Assembly: GCF_001429765.1 (NCBI RefSeq)
Contig: NZ_LMJB01000005.1
Span: 560,549 to 624,548, forward strand
Direction of reading: 5' to 3'
Length of the DNA stretch: 64,000 bases
Source of the DNA: Flavobacterium sp. Root901
GTDB taxonomy: Bacteria; Bacteroidota; Bacteroidia; Flavobacteriales; Flavobacteriaceae
Both the position numbers and the translations under genes were made by a program. Shown piece by piece: positions 44,346 to 55,600 of this stretch; the first letter of the stretch is position 1, and each line of letters begins with the position of its first letter. The notes beneath the pieces were generated by a model. The model was not told where the DNA came from. It saw only the letters and a program-made list of their open reading frames with translations, and made no database searches.

Positions 44346-45326
44346 TTATTTTAAAACAGGCCATAAATCGGAATCCCAATTCATTTCTTTCATTACTAAT
44401 TTTGGTGTTCCATTGGTTTTCTTTTCGTAGGCGTGATAAAAAATATAGTCTTTACCATCAAAAGTGTAGGCGCTGTTATGTCCTGCCCCAAAGTAATTTT
44501 CGTCACCCTGAACTACTAAACTTCCTCCGCCCTGATCCAGCTGTTTTCCTTCTTTATCGACATAAGGTCCTGTTACATTTTTTGATCTTCCAACAACCAC
44601 TTTATAGGTGCTTTTTTCTCCGCGACAGCATAAATCCCAGGAAAGAAATTGATAGTAATAACCATTTTTCCTGAAAATAAAAGGAGCTTCAAGTGCGCCG
44701 TCTCCGGGATCTGAATCTGCTAATTCGAAGGTTCTTTTTCGTTTGGCAATCGTATGCCATTCCTGAGGTTCAGCAATTGATTTTAAGTCCGGATTTAATT
44801 TTACCAATTTTAATCCTTCCCAAAAAGAACCGAAAGAAAGCCACGGCGTATTGTTTTCATCCAAAATTAAATTCGGATCAATAGCATTCCACATATCACG
44901 GTTGGGATGCGACTGAATCACAATTCCCTGATCGACCCATTTAAAATTTTTGTCTTTTGGATCTAATGTTTTATTTATAGCCAAGCCAATTGCCGATGTA
45001 TTTTTGGCGAAAGCCGAAACCGAATAATACAAATAATATTGATTGTTATGGAATGAAATATCCGGCGCCCAGATATGATTCTTAAAATCGGCTGCAACGC
45101 CATCTGCCCAAACTGGTTTTTCTGCAAAAACCTGTGGTTCTGGACTCCAGTTTTTTAAATCTTTGGAAGTAAAAACGCTGATTCCTTTTCCGGTACAGAA
45201 CAAATAATACGTGTCTTTTTGTTTGATGACAACGGGATCGTGAACTACAATTTCCTGCGCAAAAGAAATTCCACCAATTAGGAAGATTAGAATTGAAATT
45301 GCATATTTTATGTTTTTGTAAACCAT
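44346..45326 (-). CDS. GH43 endo- or exo-arabinanase
   Basis: 326 residues with a signal peptide ending SFAQ. Five-bladed propeller of GH43 with general base Asp in VVHDPVVIKQ, pKa-modulating Asp in NAIDPNLIL and acid Glu in GALEAPFIF. YYQFLSWDLCCRG and GHNSAYTF are usual for endo-1,5-alpha-L-arabinanases. Fourth GH43 of the series. Confidence 0.9.
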   Translation of the reverse strand: MVYKNIKYAISILIFLIGGISFAQEIVVHDPVVIKQKDTYYLFCTGKGISVFTSKDLKNWSPEPQVFAEKPVWADGVAADFKNHIWAPDISFHNNQYYLYYSVSAFAKNTSAIGLAINKTLDPKDKNFKWVDQGIVIQSHPNRDMWNAIDPNLILDENNTPWLSFGSFWEGLKLVKLNPDLKSIAEPQEWHTIAKRKRTFELADSDPGDGALEAPFIFRKNGYYYQFLSWDLCCRGEKSTYKVVVGRSKNVTGPYVDKEGKQLDQGGGSLVVQGDENYFGAGHNSAYTFDGKDYIFYHAYEKKTNGTPKLVMKEMNWDSDLWPVLK

Positions 45327-45439
45327 ATAAGTTATATAAGTAAATTTAAGTTTGGCTTTATCTGAAAACTTTTAGGCCATGTAAGTCCATCTGAATGTTT
45401 CATGAACAAACTGAAAACTGTGACTGCGACTGAAACTAA

Positions 45440-46387
45440 CTATTGAATTCCTTCAGACGTCATTACAATTCGTTTCATCGTTCCGTCCTTGTTATAAAAT
45501 AATTTATCGATGCAGACGGATCTTCTAAAACTTCCTCCATCCGGTTTTGATGCTCCGTTGTGATAAATGAAATACCACTGCCCTTTAAATTCGATTATGG
45601 ATTGATGGTTGGTATTGCTGTTTCCGGCAATTTCATTCAAAATCCCTTTATATTCCCACGGTCCGGTAATTGACTTACTCATGGCATAAGCGATTTTTTC
45701 CGGAAATTCGTAAGCGTATGACAAATAGTACCAATTTTTATGTTTGTGAATCCATGGTGCTTCCGTAAAATTTGGAAGTTCTATATGATGAATTTCCCCG
45801 TCTATTTCTGTCATGTTTTCTTTTAATTTGGCATAATGACAAGAAGTATTTCCCCAAAACAAATAAGCTTGTCCGTCTGAATCGATATAAACTGTCGGAT
45901 CGATATCGTCCCAGCTTATATCAGTAAATTTGGTCATATCGTTGGTAATTAAAGCTCTTCCCAATGCATCTTTAAAAGGCCCGAGCGGACTGTCTGAAAC
46001 CGCAACACCAATAGATTTTCCGGGAATTGTCCCGTGTTCAACCGTTACATACCAATAAAATTTTCCGTTTCGTTGTATTACCTGTGAAGCCCAAGCATCG
46101 CCTTTTGCCCATTTAAAATCACTCGTCTTTAACGGAACGGGATGGGATTCCCATTTCTTCATATCACAAGAAGAATATACGAGCCATTCGTTCATTTTAT
46201 AAAAGTGAAAATCGTTTGGTGCTTCATCATGTCCGGCATACAAATAGACTTTCTCTTTGTAGACTAATGCGGCTGGATCTCCGGTGTATTTATCGGTGAT
46301 AATGGGATTGTTTGTTTTTACCGATTGTGCACCCGCCATCGATAAAAACAAAATAGAAAGGCTTGTAAATAGGTTTTTCATTACCAT
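45440..46387 (-). CDS. GH43 family glycosidase
   Basis: 315 residues with a signal peptide ending AGAQ. GH43 catalytic set: Asp in TDKYTGDPAALVY, Asp in DDIDPTVYID and Glu in NFTEAPWIHK. The GHDEAPNDFHFYKMNEW segment (start GHDEAPNDFH) resembles exo-acting arabinofuranosidase or beta-xylosidase subfamilies rather than the arabinanases next door. Met3 is an alternative start. Confidence 0.88.
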   Translation of the reverse strand: MVMKNLFTSLSILFLSMAGAQSVKTNNPIITDKYTGDPAALVYKEKVYLYAGHDEAPNDFHFYKMNEWLVYSSCDMKKWESHPVPLKTSDFKWAKGDAWASQVIQRNGKFYWYVTVEHGTIPGKSIGVAVSDSPLGPFKDALGRALITNDMTKFTDISWDDIDPTVYIDSDGQAYLFWGNTSCHYAKLKENMTEIDGEIHHIELPNFTEAPWIHKHKNWYYLSYAYEFPEKIAYAMSKSITGPWEYKGILNEIAGNSNTNHQSIIEFKGQWYFIYHNGASKPDGGSFRRSVCIDKLFYNKDGTMKRIVMTSEGIQ

Positions 46388-46449
46388 TATTTTTTTACTA
46401 CAGATTAAAAGGATTAAAATGTTTTTTTTCTAATCGTTCTTTTATTTAA

Positions 46450-46677
46450 ACACATAGAATCATAGTTCTGCTTTATCTAAAAAGGCATTTCATTTTTCTA
46501 AATTCATCTCGTCCCGAAGTTTCGGGATCGGGACTATGTGTTCAAATCTAGATTTGTTTTTTAAGCTCTTTTGTTTTCAATTAAAATCTATGTTTCTATG
46601 TTTTTAAATATTTTCTCCCGCTGATTTTGCAGATCATGCCGATTTTTTAATCCTTTTAATCTGTGAAATCTGTGGCA
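46450..46677. repeat. Composite palindromic repeat, copy 2
   Basis: Same three-module order as 44111-44336: ACACATAG end, GTCCCGA with TCGGGAC in the centre, CTATGTGTTCAAATCTAGATT identical to copy 1 (its first 20 bases given by CTATGTGTTCAAATCTAGAT), and a terminal palindrome ending AATCTGTGGC-like. It fills most of the 295-bp gap between two GH43 genes. Confidence 0.7.
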
Positions 46678-46682
46678 TATTT

Positions 46683-48302
46683 TTAATTCACTTTTTTACC
46701 CCAGACTGCTAGTCCTGCACTGTTGATTCCGGTATAACTTAATGTTACTTTTCGTGTTGCTGATTCCCAATCCCAGGCATCGATTACATTGCATTTTACT
46801 CCATTTATGGTTGCGATTTTTTTTGTTGCGTCGTACGACCATGTTCCGGTTACATCACCGCTTACTTTTTTATCTGCGGTTAAATAAATTGTCACGGATT
46901 TCTGCATGGTTTTGTACTGATAATTCATCGTGATTTGTTCCCAGGTTCCTACCAGATTTCCTTCAGCAAAATTCGCTGCCGGTACTCCTGCATAGCGTTC
47001 CGGTTCTATAACAGGCCAGCCGTCTTCTGTCCATTGAATGCCGCGGACATGTCCCATCATAACCGCATTTGAAACGGCGATTCCGGCAACACCTTCCGGC
47101 AATCTTGCCTGCGAGGCATAAAACCATTTCTTAGTTGTTGAGTTTTGAAAAACAGCACAATGCGAAAATCCAACCCATCCTGTATGATTTTTAAATTGAT
47201 ATGGATGCGTTATAACGGGATAACATTCTGCACCATTTGTAATACTGATACCGGTATTGGTTACGTAAGGTCCGAGAATGTTTTTGGATCGGGCCACTCT
47301 TGTATTATAAGCTACCGATAATTCATCATAAGCCAAAAACAAATAATAATATTGTGTATCTGGGTTGTAGATAATTTCAGGCCCTTCAAGTGCCTGCCAG
47401 CGATTAGTATTTACATTGCCGCGTCCTGCAATTCGCACTCCGTAATCGTCAATTGTTTTTAGTTTGTCTGGTTTTCCTGTTGCCGGATTTAATTTTAAAG
47501 CTGCAATTCCGGAATGCCATGAACCGTAAATTAAGTATTGTTCGCCGTCTGGAGTTTCAATAAAACTGGGGTCGATGGCGTTGAATTTGAAATACGCATC
47601 CCAATCGTTTCCTCCGTTTCTAACATAACTTTTTATCCCGTCCGGTTCTGAGCAAACTACCATTCCTTTGTCTGTCCAATTGTTCGAAGCCAAATCATCT
47701 GTTTCGGCTAAACCAATAAAGGCACGTTCTGTCCAGGAAGTATTCGTATCGGTTCCAACAATTGGATTGGTAACTACAATACTGTAATACATTCTGAATT
47801 TATTCCCAACTTTGCGAACGCAAGGTGCCCAATATCCGTAATTCGGATTTTCGATTGGAGGAAGTGCGGGATTCATTCTCGCTCTTTTATTATTCAGAGA
47901 ATCTTTTACCCAGGCTGGTGCTGTAGTCATAGAAGCTCCCATAAATTCCCAATTGATCAAATCTTTTGATCTTCTGTAAAAGAAATGTCCGTTGCCATCA
48001 TGCGCATTTCCGTAGGAAGCATCGGTTTGATACATATAATAATACTCTCCTGATTTTTCTACTGACGGATCGTGCACGTTGGCTAAATTCCATTGTGACC
48101 TGCTTCCCCAACCCGCTATTGCGGTATAATTATCTGCATAAGCAGGCCCTGCAAATGCTGGTGTTACAACAGGCGGTGTTACAGGATCCGGATTTGGTTC
48201 TTCTAGCGCCGGATCATCTTTGGAACAGCTCGTTAGTAAAATCACTGCAGCAAAAAATCCGATGAAAGAAATGATTTTTATAATGACGTTTTCTTTTTTC
48301 AT
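46683..48302 (-). CDS. GH43 arabinanase-like lipoprotein with C-terminal domain
   Basis: 539 residues. Lipobox LLTSC (Cys26) is followed by a Pro/Glu-rich linker (PALEEPNPDPVTPPVV). The GH43 propeller has Asp in ANVHDPSVEK, Asp in NAIDPSFIET and Glu in ALEGPEIIYN. After the propeller a beta-rich domain (about 440-539, GTWEQITMNYQYKTMQKSV begins it) matches the extra domain of large endo-arabinanases that is needed for the active form. Probably surface-exposed, cutting the arabinan backbone. Confidence 0.9.
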   Translation of the reverse strand: MKKENVIIKIISFIGFFAAVILLTSCSKDDPALEEPNPDPVTPPVVTPAFAGPAYADNYTAIAGWGSRSQWNLANVHDPSVEKSGEYYYMYQTDASYGNAHDGNGHFFYRRSKDLINWEFMGASMTTAPAWVKDSLNNKRARMNPALPPIENPNYGYWAPCVRKVGNKFRMYYSIVVTNPIVGTDTNTSWTERAFIGLAETDDLASNNWTDKGMVVCSEPDGIKSYVRNGGNDWDAYFKFNAIDPSFIETPDGEQYLIYGSWHSGIAALKLNPATGKPDKLKTIDDYGVRIAGRGNVNTNRWQALEGPEIIYNPDTQYYYLFLAYDELSVAYNTRVARSKNILGPYVTNTGISITNGAECYPVITHPYQFKNHTGWVGFSHCAVFQNSTTKKWFYASQARLPEGVAGIAVSNAVMMGHVRGIQWTEDGWPVIEPERYAGVPAANFAEGNLVGTWEQITMNYQYKTMQKSVTIYLTADKKVSGDVTGTWSYDATKKIATINGVKCNVIDAWDWESATRKVTLSYTGINSAGLAVWGKKVN

Positions 48303-48313
48303 TTGTTTCTATT

Positions 48314-49861
48314 TTATTTTCCTTCTAAAACAACAACAGAGAAAGGAGGAATTGTAATTTCAAGTTTTCCTTTTTTGTTTTCGAAACCTTTAAAAACGGT
48401 TGGAACAATTTTGTCCGGATTTTCGAATGAATTGTAATCTTGTAATTTAGCCGATGTTATAATAGTTCCTGTGAAGTTTTTTACACCTAAATCATTTACA
48501 TCAATTTCTATTTTGTTTTTATTTTTTGCGTCAACATTTACCAAAGAAATGTGAACTGCTCCATTTTTATCTTTTGATGCCGAAGCTGAAACCGCAGGCA
48601 GTGTTTCTCCATTAAAAGTATATAATGGTGATTGGAAACTTACCGGCAGTAATTTTGCATCCTGATGTACAGCATACATTTTCATTACAGAATATGTCGG
48701 CGTTGTAATCATTCTTGCTTTGTCTGTTAAGATTACGGCTTGCAGAACATTTACGCATTGAGCCAAATTGGCCATACGAACACGGTCTGCATGATTATTA
48801 AAAATATTAAGCGTTGCTCCGGCCAAAACTGCATCTCTCATGGTATTCTGCTGATATAAAAATCCCGGATTTGTTCCTTTTTCTACCTCATACCAGCCTC
48901 CCCATTCGTCTACAATCATGGCAACTTTTTTCTCCGGATCGTATTTGTCCATAATAGCAGCATGTTTGGTAACCAGCTCTTCCATTTTTAAAGCCGACTG
49001 CATGGTTTTAAAATAACCTTCTTCAGAAAACTCCCTGTCGCTTCCTTTTTTTTCCCAGTTAATAACAGCGTAATGGTGAACTCCAAGTCCGCCCAGCATA
49101 TTGAGTGGAATATTTTTCATTAAAACTTCTGTCCAGTTGTAATCGGAGCTGTTTGATCCTGAAGCAATTCTGGTAATTCCTCCTGTATTTTCCCAATCAG
49201 ACATAAATGTGGCAAACTTGCGGTATTCTCCGGCGTAATATTCTGCGGTCATGTTTCCACCACATCCCCAGGCTTCATTTCCAATTCCCCAGAATTTTAC
49301 TTTCCATGGTTCTTTTCTGCCATTTTTCTGACGTAAATCACTCATCGGACTTTTCCCGCTAAAATTGGTATACTGTACCCAGTCTGCTAATTCCTGAACG
49401 GTTCCGCTTCCTACGTTTCCGGATAAATAAGGTTCCGCACCCAAAAGTTCACACATATTAAGGAAATCGTGTGTTCCAAAACTATTGTCTTCTGTTACAC
49501 CGCCCCACCATTTGTTTACAATAGTCGGTCTTTGGTTTTGAGGCCCAATTCCGTCTTTCCAATGATAAGTATCTGCAAAACAGCCGCCCGGCCATCTTAA
49601 GTTTGGGATTTTTAATTCTTTTAAAGCCTTAACAATATCATTTCTAACACCGTTTGTGTTTGGTATTTTTGATGTATCGCCCACAAAAAAACCGCCATAA
49701 ATACAACGCCCTAAATGTTCGGCAAAATGACCATAGATGTTTTTATTGATAGCTGGCGAATCAGCATTATTTTTTATTGCAATTACTGTAGTTTGATTTT
49801 GGGCAAAACTGACATGATTACAAAGTGCAAATAGAAATGAGATTAAAAGTGCTTTTTTCAT
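48314..49861 (-). CDS. GH51 alpha-N-arabinofuranosidase
   Basis: 515 residues with a signal peptide ending SFAQ. GH51 barrel with acid/base Glu in WGIGNEAWGCGG and nucleophile Glu in MIVDEWGGWYEV; NIYGHFAEHLGRCIYGGFF near the N-terminus is characteristic (start NIYGHFAEHL). It is shorter than the other GH51 at 39962 and lacks the extra N-terminal domain, so the two probably prefer different linkages. Spaced 11 bp from the GH43 gene downstream. Confidence 0.94.
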   Translation of the reverse strand: MKKALLISFLFALCNHVSFAQNQTTVIAIKNNADSPAINKNIYGHFAEHLGRCIYGGFFVGDTSKIPNTNGVRNDIVKALKELKIPNLRWPGGCFADTYHWKDGIGPQNQRPTIVNKWWGGVTEDNSFGTHDFLNMCELLGAEPYLSGNVGSGTVQELADWVQYTNFSGKSPMSDLRQKNGRKEPWKVKFWGIGNEAWGCGGNMTAEYYAGEYRKFATFMSDWENTGGITRIASGSNSSDYNWTEVLMKNIPLNMLGGLGVHHYAVINWEKKGSDREFSEEGYFKTMQSALKMEELVTKHAAIMDKYDPEKKVAMIVDEWGGWYEVEKGTNPGFLYQQNTMRDAVLAGATLNIFNNHADRVRMANLAQCVNVLQAVILTDKARMITTPTYSVMKMYAVHQDAKLLPVSFQSPLYTFNGETLPAVSASASKDKNGAVHISLVNVDAKNKNKIEIDVNDLGVKNFTGTIITSAKLQDYNSFENPDKIVPTVFKGFENKKGKLEITIPPFSVVVLEGK

Positions 49862-49911
49862 AGTGGTTTTTATTGTAGAGGAAACTCCGAAAAATTTCCT
49901 CTAATTTTATT

Positions 49912-50922
49912 TTAATAAGAAAGTGACGGCCATCCTGATGACCATGTAAAATATACAATTTCAAGTTTCGGATTTCCATTATCGGCTCCGTCATAATAAT
50001 GTACTGACCCTTTTTGTGTCCCTGCAATTCTTGACAAATGACCCGGACCAATGTAATTTCCCTGTGCTGCTAAAACAGTAGTGCCGCCGCCGCTTTTTAA
50101 AGAAACTCCGTTTTTATCTACAAAAGGCCCAAACGGACTTGTCGAACGGCCTACAACAATATAATAGGTGCTGTTTACTCCATTACAGCAAGTGCCCCGG
50201 TTTACAAACATATAATAATAACTGCCTTCTTTAATTAAACAAGGTGCTTCCCAACTTGCGCCGTTTCCGCCTGCAACAATAGTTTTGCTTCCGGTAGTTT
50301 TTCCTGTCGAAGGATTAATTTGAATAACTCCAATTCCGGCATGCCATGAACCATAAGCCATATAAACATTTGAACCGTCAACTAAAATAGAAGGATCGAT
50401 CGCATTTACATCTGAAGCCGAGGAAGAAGAAACAACAACTCCGCGATCTGTCCAGTTTGTTCCTGCACTTTGAGAAATTGCCGGTGTAGTAACCAGACCA
50501 ATTGCAGAAGTCGCAGATCCAAAAGTAGAACAGGAATAATACATATTCCATCTGTTATTAAACCATGCAACATCTGGAGCCCAGAATGTTTTATTAAAAC
50601 CCGGTACATATCCTGTAATCCAGCCTGGCGTAGAAGTAAATACAGAGGTTCCCCAGGTCCAGCTTGTTAAATTTGTTGAATAGGTCATAGGAATATTATC
50701 TCCTGTTGTAAAAACATAATAATTGACACCGCTTTTTACAATTGTGCCAGGATCATGAGACGGAACGTTTCCGCTTACTGTTTTGGCAGTTAAATTTTTT
50801 ACCTGAGAATTTTGAGGCTCTGCTGCTTGTGCCGCACTCTCATTTGCAGGGATTGTAATATCTTCATTTTGACAACTTGCGAATAATATTGCGAATAAAA
50901 CCAAACTTGTAATTGTTTTCAT
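49912..50922 (-). CDS. GH43 arabinanase lipoprotein
   Basis: 336 residues. Lipobox LFASC (Cys17). GH43 residues: Asp in PSHDPGTIVK, Asp in NAIDPSILV and Glu in SWEAPCLIKE. MFVNRGTCCNGVNSTYYIVVGRS closely parallels the enzyme at 44346, and both look like endo-1,5-arabinanases. First glycosidase after susD, so probably on the cell surface with the SusCD complex. Confidence 0.9.
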   Translation of the reverse strand: MKTITSLVLFAILFASCQNEDITIPANESAAQAAEPQNSQVKNLTAKTVSGNVPSHDPGTIVKSGVNYYVFTTGDNIPMTYSTNLTSWTWGTSVFTSTPGWITGYVPGFNKTFWAPDVAWFNNRWNMYYSCSTFGSATSAIGLVTTPAISQSAGTNWTDRGVVVSSSSASDVNAIDPSILVDGSNVYMAYGSWHAGIGVIQINPSTGKTTGSKTIVAGGNGASWEAPCLIKEGSYYYMFVNRGTCCNGVNSTYYIVVGRSTSPFGPFVDKNGVSLKSGGGTTVLAAQGNYIGPGHLSRIAGTQKGSVHYYDGADNGNPKLEIVYFTWSSGWPSLSY

Positions 50923-51088
50923 TTTTCAAATTTTTAGTTACTGTTTCAATACTTAATCTTGTAATCGCATTCTCTTTTATAATACCATATGACAGACTAT
51001 TAATCTGCCATATAGTACTAAACTCTAACTAACTCAAAATGTATTTTTAGTTCCGTCTTATTGTAAACTGTGACTGAAAACTGAAAAC

Positions 51089-52651
51089 TTAATAACTGTC
51101 GTTTTGAACAGTTCCGGGATTGTTATCCATTTCCAGCTGCGGAATTGGATAATATTCCCTTCCTTTTGTATAAGAATTAAACTCGGCATCTCTGGCTTTC
51201 AGCCATGCTAGTTTTGTTGGATTATCTAACCATCCCCAACGACGGATATCATCAAAACGGTGTCCTTCAAGAGGAAATTCCAGAAATCTTTCATGACCAA
51301 TTTGTTCTCTCATCTGATCTTGAGTCATGCCCGGTTTTGTTACAGATAAGTCAGGCAGGTTTACCCTGTTTCTTACCATTTGAATATAAGTGTAAGCTCC
51401 CTGAGTATCGCCTGTTTCGTTTAAACATTCAGCATACATTAAAAGAATGTCGGCATAGCGAAGCAATCGTTCGTTGATTCCGGAGCGCCAGTCATATTCG
51501 TCTGCAAATTCTCCATCAGAATTTTGATATTTTCTACAGAATATATCATTTAAGTCTCCTGGACTTGCAGCATAAAAAGTGGCAAAATCTTTTCCATACA
51601 ATTGCATTCCACCAGGTTTATTATAGAAAATTGTGGCGTCTAAACGAGGATCAACTGTTCCTGCTTTTGTTTTTTCCTGCTGAAATTCATTAAATAAAGC
51701 CCATGTTGGCTGTACATCTGTCCAGCCAAACGCTCTTGGCGCATATGTAATGGCACGCGCAGAGGTTTTCCCCCAGCCAGATGCAGGAGCACCTCCCCAG
51801 CCTAAATCAACACCTCCGGCATCTCTGCTGAATTGCACCTCAAAAAGAGATTCTGAATTGTTTTCATTCGCTGTTGTAAAATTATCGCGGTAATTTGCAA
51901 CTAAAGAATAAACTCCTAAATCGATCACTTGCTTAAAAGTAGTTCTGGCATTAGTAAAATCTTTTATAAATAAATAAGCTTTTCCTAAATATCCTAATGC
52001 TGCACCTTTAGTTGCACGGCCTTTTTGTCCGGCATCTAATCCTGAAATTCCATCATAAGAATTAGGCAGTAAATCAGCAGCAGACTTAAAATCGGCGATA
52101 ACTTGTGCCCATCCTTCTTCTTGTGTTTTTTGAGGATAGTAAACGGCTAATTCTGTTGGAAGCGGAACATTTTTAAACAGGTTTACGGCATGAAACAAAT
52201 ATAATCCTCTTAAAAAATATGCCTGACCTAAAATTCTGTTTTTTAAAGCCTGATCTGCAAAATCAATTCCCGGTACATTTGTCAAAACCTGATTGGCTCT
52301 GTAAATTCCCTGATAATACGTTTCGTAAGCCCATCCGTAAATGGCAGCATCTGCTACGTTTGAGTTAAAATGTCCGGCATTGTACATAGAACCCCATGGG
52401 CTGTTTGTGCGGGCATCATCTGCCCTTGCATCAAGAAGTAATGGCGTACTTCTCATGTATGTCCCGTCTGTTAATAAACTTCCGTAAGCAGCATTTACTC
52501 CCTGCAGTGCATCCTGATCCGTCTGCCAGAACGAATCGACTGCATTATTATTTGGGTCAAGCTGTTCTAAGTCTTCATTATCAACACAGCTTGTTGTTAC
52601 CAAAGCCAGCAGAAAGAAAACTGCTATATAATTGAATATTTTATATTTCAT
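51089..52651 (-). CDS. susD: SusD/RagB family nutrient-binding lipoprotein
   Basis: 520 residues. Lipobox VTTSC (Cys22). The SusD features are present: N-terminal DPNNNAVDSFWQTDQDALQGVNAAY (start DPNNNAVDSFW), TPR-like helices with LGQAYFLRGLYLFHAVNLF, and a C-terminal part with MVRNRVNLPDL, ERFLEFPLEGHRFDDIRRWG. It caps the SusC barrel and binds oligosaccharide at the surface. The gene name denotes the family; the ligand is inferred to be arabino-oligosaccharide. Confidence 0.95.
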   Translation of the reverse strand: MKYKIFNYIAVFFLLALVTTSCVDNEDLEQLDPNNNAVDSFWQTDQDALQGVNAAYGSLLTDGTYMRSTPLLLDARADDARTNSPWGSMYNAGHFNSNVADAAIYGWAYETYYQGIYRANQVLTNVPGIDFADQALKNRILGQAYFLRGLYLFHAVNLFKNVPLPTELAVYYPQKTQEEGWAQVIADFKSAADLLPNSYDGISGLDAGQKGRATKGAALGYLGKAYLFIKDFTNARTTFKQVIDLGVYSLVANYRDNFTTANENNSESLFEVQFSRDAGGVDLGWGGAPASGWGKTSARAITYAPRAFGWTDVQPTWALFNEFQQEKTKAGTVDPRLDATIFYNKPGGMQLYGKDFATFYAASPGDLNDIFCRKYQNSDGEFADEYDWRSGINERLLRYADILLMYAECLNETGDTQGAYTYIQMVRNRVNLPDLSVTKPGMTQDQMREQIGHERFLEFPLEGHRFDDIRRWGWLDNPTKLAWLKARDAEFNSYTKGREYYPIPQLEMDNNPGTVQNDSY

Positions 52652-52682
52652 TGTAATACGTTTTTAATGGGTTAAACCGGTT

Positions 52683-55600
52683 TTAGAAACTTACTTCTAC
52701 TCCTAAAGAAATGGTTCTCGGATTTGGAAAAGATCCTGCATCATATCCTCTTGAAATTAATCCGTCACTGTTAAAATCAGGATCATATCCTTTGTATTTG
52801 GAAATTGTCAGCAGGTTTTGACCATTCAGATAAACTTTGGCTTTTTGAATAAATTTATCTTTAAACGGAATATTATAACCAATTTCCATTGTTTGTAATT
52901 TAACGTAATCTCCGCTTTCAATAAATCTGTTAGAATCTCTGGCATTTCCGTTAGGATCTCCAATAACCGGTGCCGGAACGTTTGTATTTGTATTTGTTGG
53001 TGTCCAGTAATTCAATTCATCTGTGTGGTGATTGGTATATTGTCCGATCATTAAATTGCGGTACATGGCATTAAAAACTTTATTGCCGCCGCTTCCCTGC
53101 CAAAACATTGAAAAATCGAAGTTTGAATAAGAAGCACTAAAATTAAGACCAAAACCATATTTAGGAATTGTAACACCCTGAAAAGTTCTGTCGGCATCTG
53201 TAATTATTCCATCAGAATTTACATCTTTAAATTTTACATCACCAGGTGCAGCACCTGTTTGTGTTGGCGAAGAAGCTACCTCAGCTGCATTTTGAAAAAT
53301 ACCAATCGCTTCCCATGCAAAAAGTTCTCCTGCAGATCTGCCTACTTCTGTTTTAGAAACTGCTCCGTAAATAGGGTTTCCGTTTACTCCAATTTTTGTA
53401 ATTTCATTTTTCAGAGTACCAAAGTTTGCCGCAATATCATATTTAAATTTATGATGGTGATTGCTGTAAGATGCTGTAAACTCAACTCCTGAATTTTGCA
53501 TTGCCCCTGCATTTGTTGTTACATTAGAAGGAAATGCGCCTGTTGAAAAGGGCAGCGGCACACCAAGCAGTAAATCATCTGATTTTTTTAAGAAATATTC
53601 TGCTGTAAACTGCAGATCATTATCTAAAAAACCTAACTCAAGTCCAATATTTGTACTCGATGTTTTTTCCCAATGAACATTTGGATCAAGGGCACTTACA
53701 ACAGTTGTTCCCGGAGCCAGTTCGTTGTTAAAGTCGTAACCTGCAAAGCTGTTTACGGTAGTTGCAAAAAAGTATTGCGGAATAGTATTATTACCAATTG
53801 TACCGTAACCTCCTCTAAGTTTAATATTGCTTACCCAGGATGGTAAATGGATAAACTTTTCATTGCTGATTCTCCATCCTCCTGAAAAAGAGTAAAAGTT
53901 TGCAGAGTTATTTATCTGGCTGAAAAGAGAGGTTTTATCTTGTCTGAAGTTTGCCTGCAGTAAATAACGGTCGTCATAAGAATAATTTAATCTGCTTATG
54001 TATGAAACTCCCGTAATAGTAAATTTGTATTCTGATGCATTTCTTGCATCTGCATATTGAAGCATGCTGATTTCACCCGGTTCAAATCCAACTCCTCTGG
54101 TCGTTATACTATGGTTGTCGCGTTTTTCCTGAATCCATCCTGCTAACGCATCAATTTTATGTTTTCCAAGAGTTACTTCATAAGTCAATAAATTGTTTAG
54201 GAATGTTCTCAACTCATTTCCTGTCGAAATATCCAGCGAAGCTTCATCATTTGTAGTAATGTAATACCATCCTAAATCACTTGGTGGAATAAATTTTCTA
54301 TTCTCCCAATCTGTTCTGTCGTAACTTACGTCAAGTTTATATTTTAGGCCTTTTACAATTTCAAGTTCTGCCCAGACATCTCCAAGAAATCTGTTTCTCT
54401 TTCCGCTGTTTTCTATCAAATTATTATAGCCAATAGGGTTCATCGAAATAGCTCTCTGCGTTAGGTTATCTGTTCCTCCATATCCGCCAAGTCTGTTTGG
54501 ATCGTAAACCGGCATGGTTGGAACCGCTCCTAAAATATCGCTGATCACGGTTTGTCCGGCATTATATTCATTAAATATCTCTTTATCAGATTGTGTGTAG
54601 CCCATTTTTGCTCCATATTTGAATTTTCCTTTTTTACCATTCAAATTCAAATTGGTAGACAATCTCTCATAATCCTGAGGTGTTCTTACATAACTTGTAT
54701 TTTTAAAATAATCGACATTAAAACTATACGCTAAACTTTCTGCACCGCCTGTAAATGTAAGTGCCTGATTTTGTACAACACCTGTTTGCAAAGCTTCTTT
54801 CTGCCAGTCTGTATTTACATTTGAAATATAGGAAGGACTTGAAGGATCGTTTCCTGGTGCAATATTTACCGGAACACCTGCTCTGATATCTCGGTTTCTT
54901 TCGGCTTCGCTGGTAATTTTTTGATAGCCCAGACGATCTGTGACATCCCATTTTTTTGGTACTGTCTGAAGACCAACAATAGATTTAAATTTAACATCCA
55001 TCCTGCCTTCTTTTCCTTTTTTCGTTGTAATAATTACAACTCCGTTGGCACCGCGAACACCATAAATAGCGGCCGAAGATGCATCTTTAAGAACCTGCAT
55101 CGATTCTATTTCTCCCGGAGCAAAATCATACGGCGCGTCGACCATAATTCCGTCAATAATAAAAAGCGGATTATTGTTTGTAAATGAAGTTATCCCCCTG
55201 ATTTTAATGTTTACAAAACCTCCCGGTTCGCCAGATGACTGAACCGTTACTCCCGGAACTTGTCCCTGAAGCATTTTTGCCGCATCGTAGGTAACTGTTT
55301 TTTTAGCAGATTCCATATTTACGACACTTACAGATCCTGTTAAGTCAGATTTCTTTTGTGTTCCGTAACCAATAACTACTACTTCATTTAATTTATTGGT
55401 GTCTTCATTTAAAGTAATATTGATTTTTGTTTGATTTCCAACAGCGATTTCTTTGTTTTGAAATCCTATAAATGAATAGATTAAAACATCATTTGGAGAT
55501 GCCTTAATCGAATACTCTCCGTCAAATCCAGTTGTGGCAACTGTTTTGGTTCCTTTAATCATAATATTTACTCCCGGCAGAGGCAGATTATCTTGTGCCG

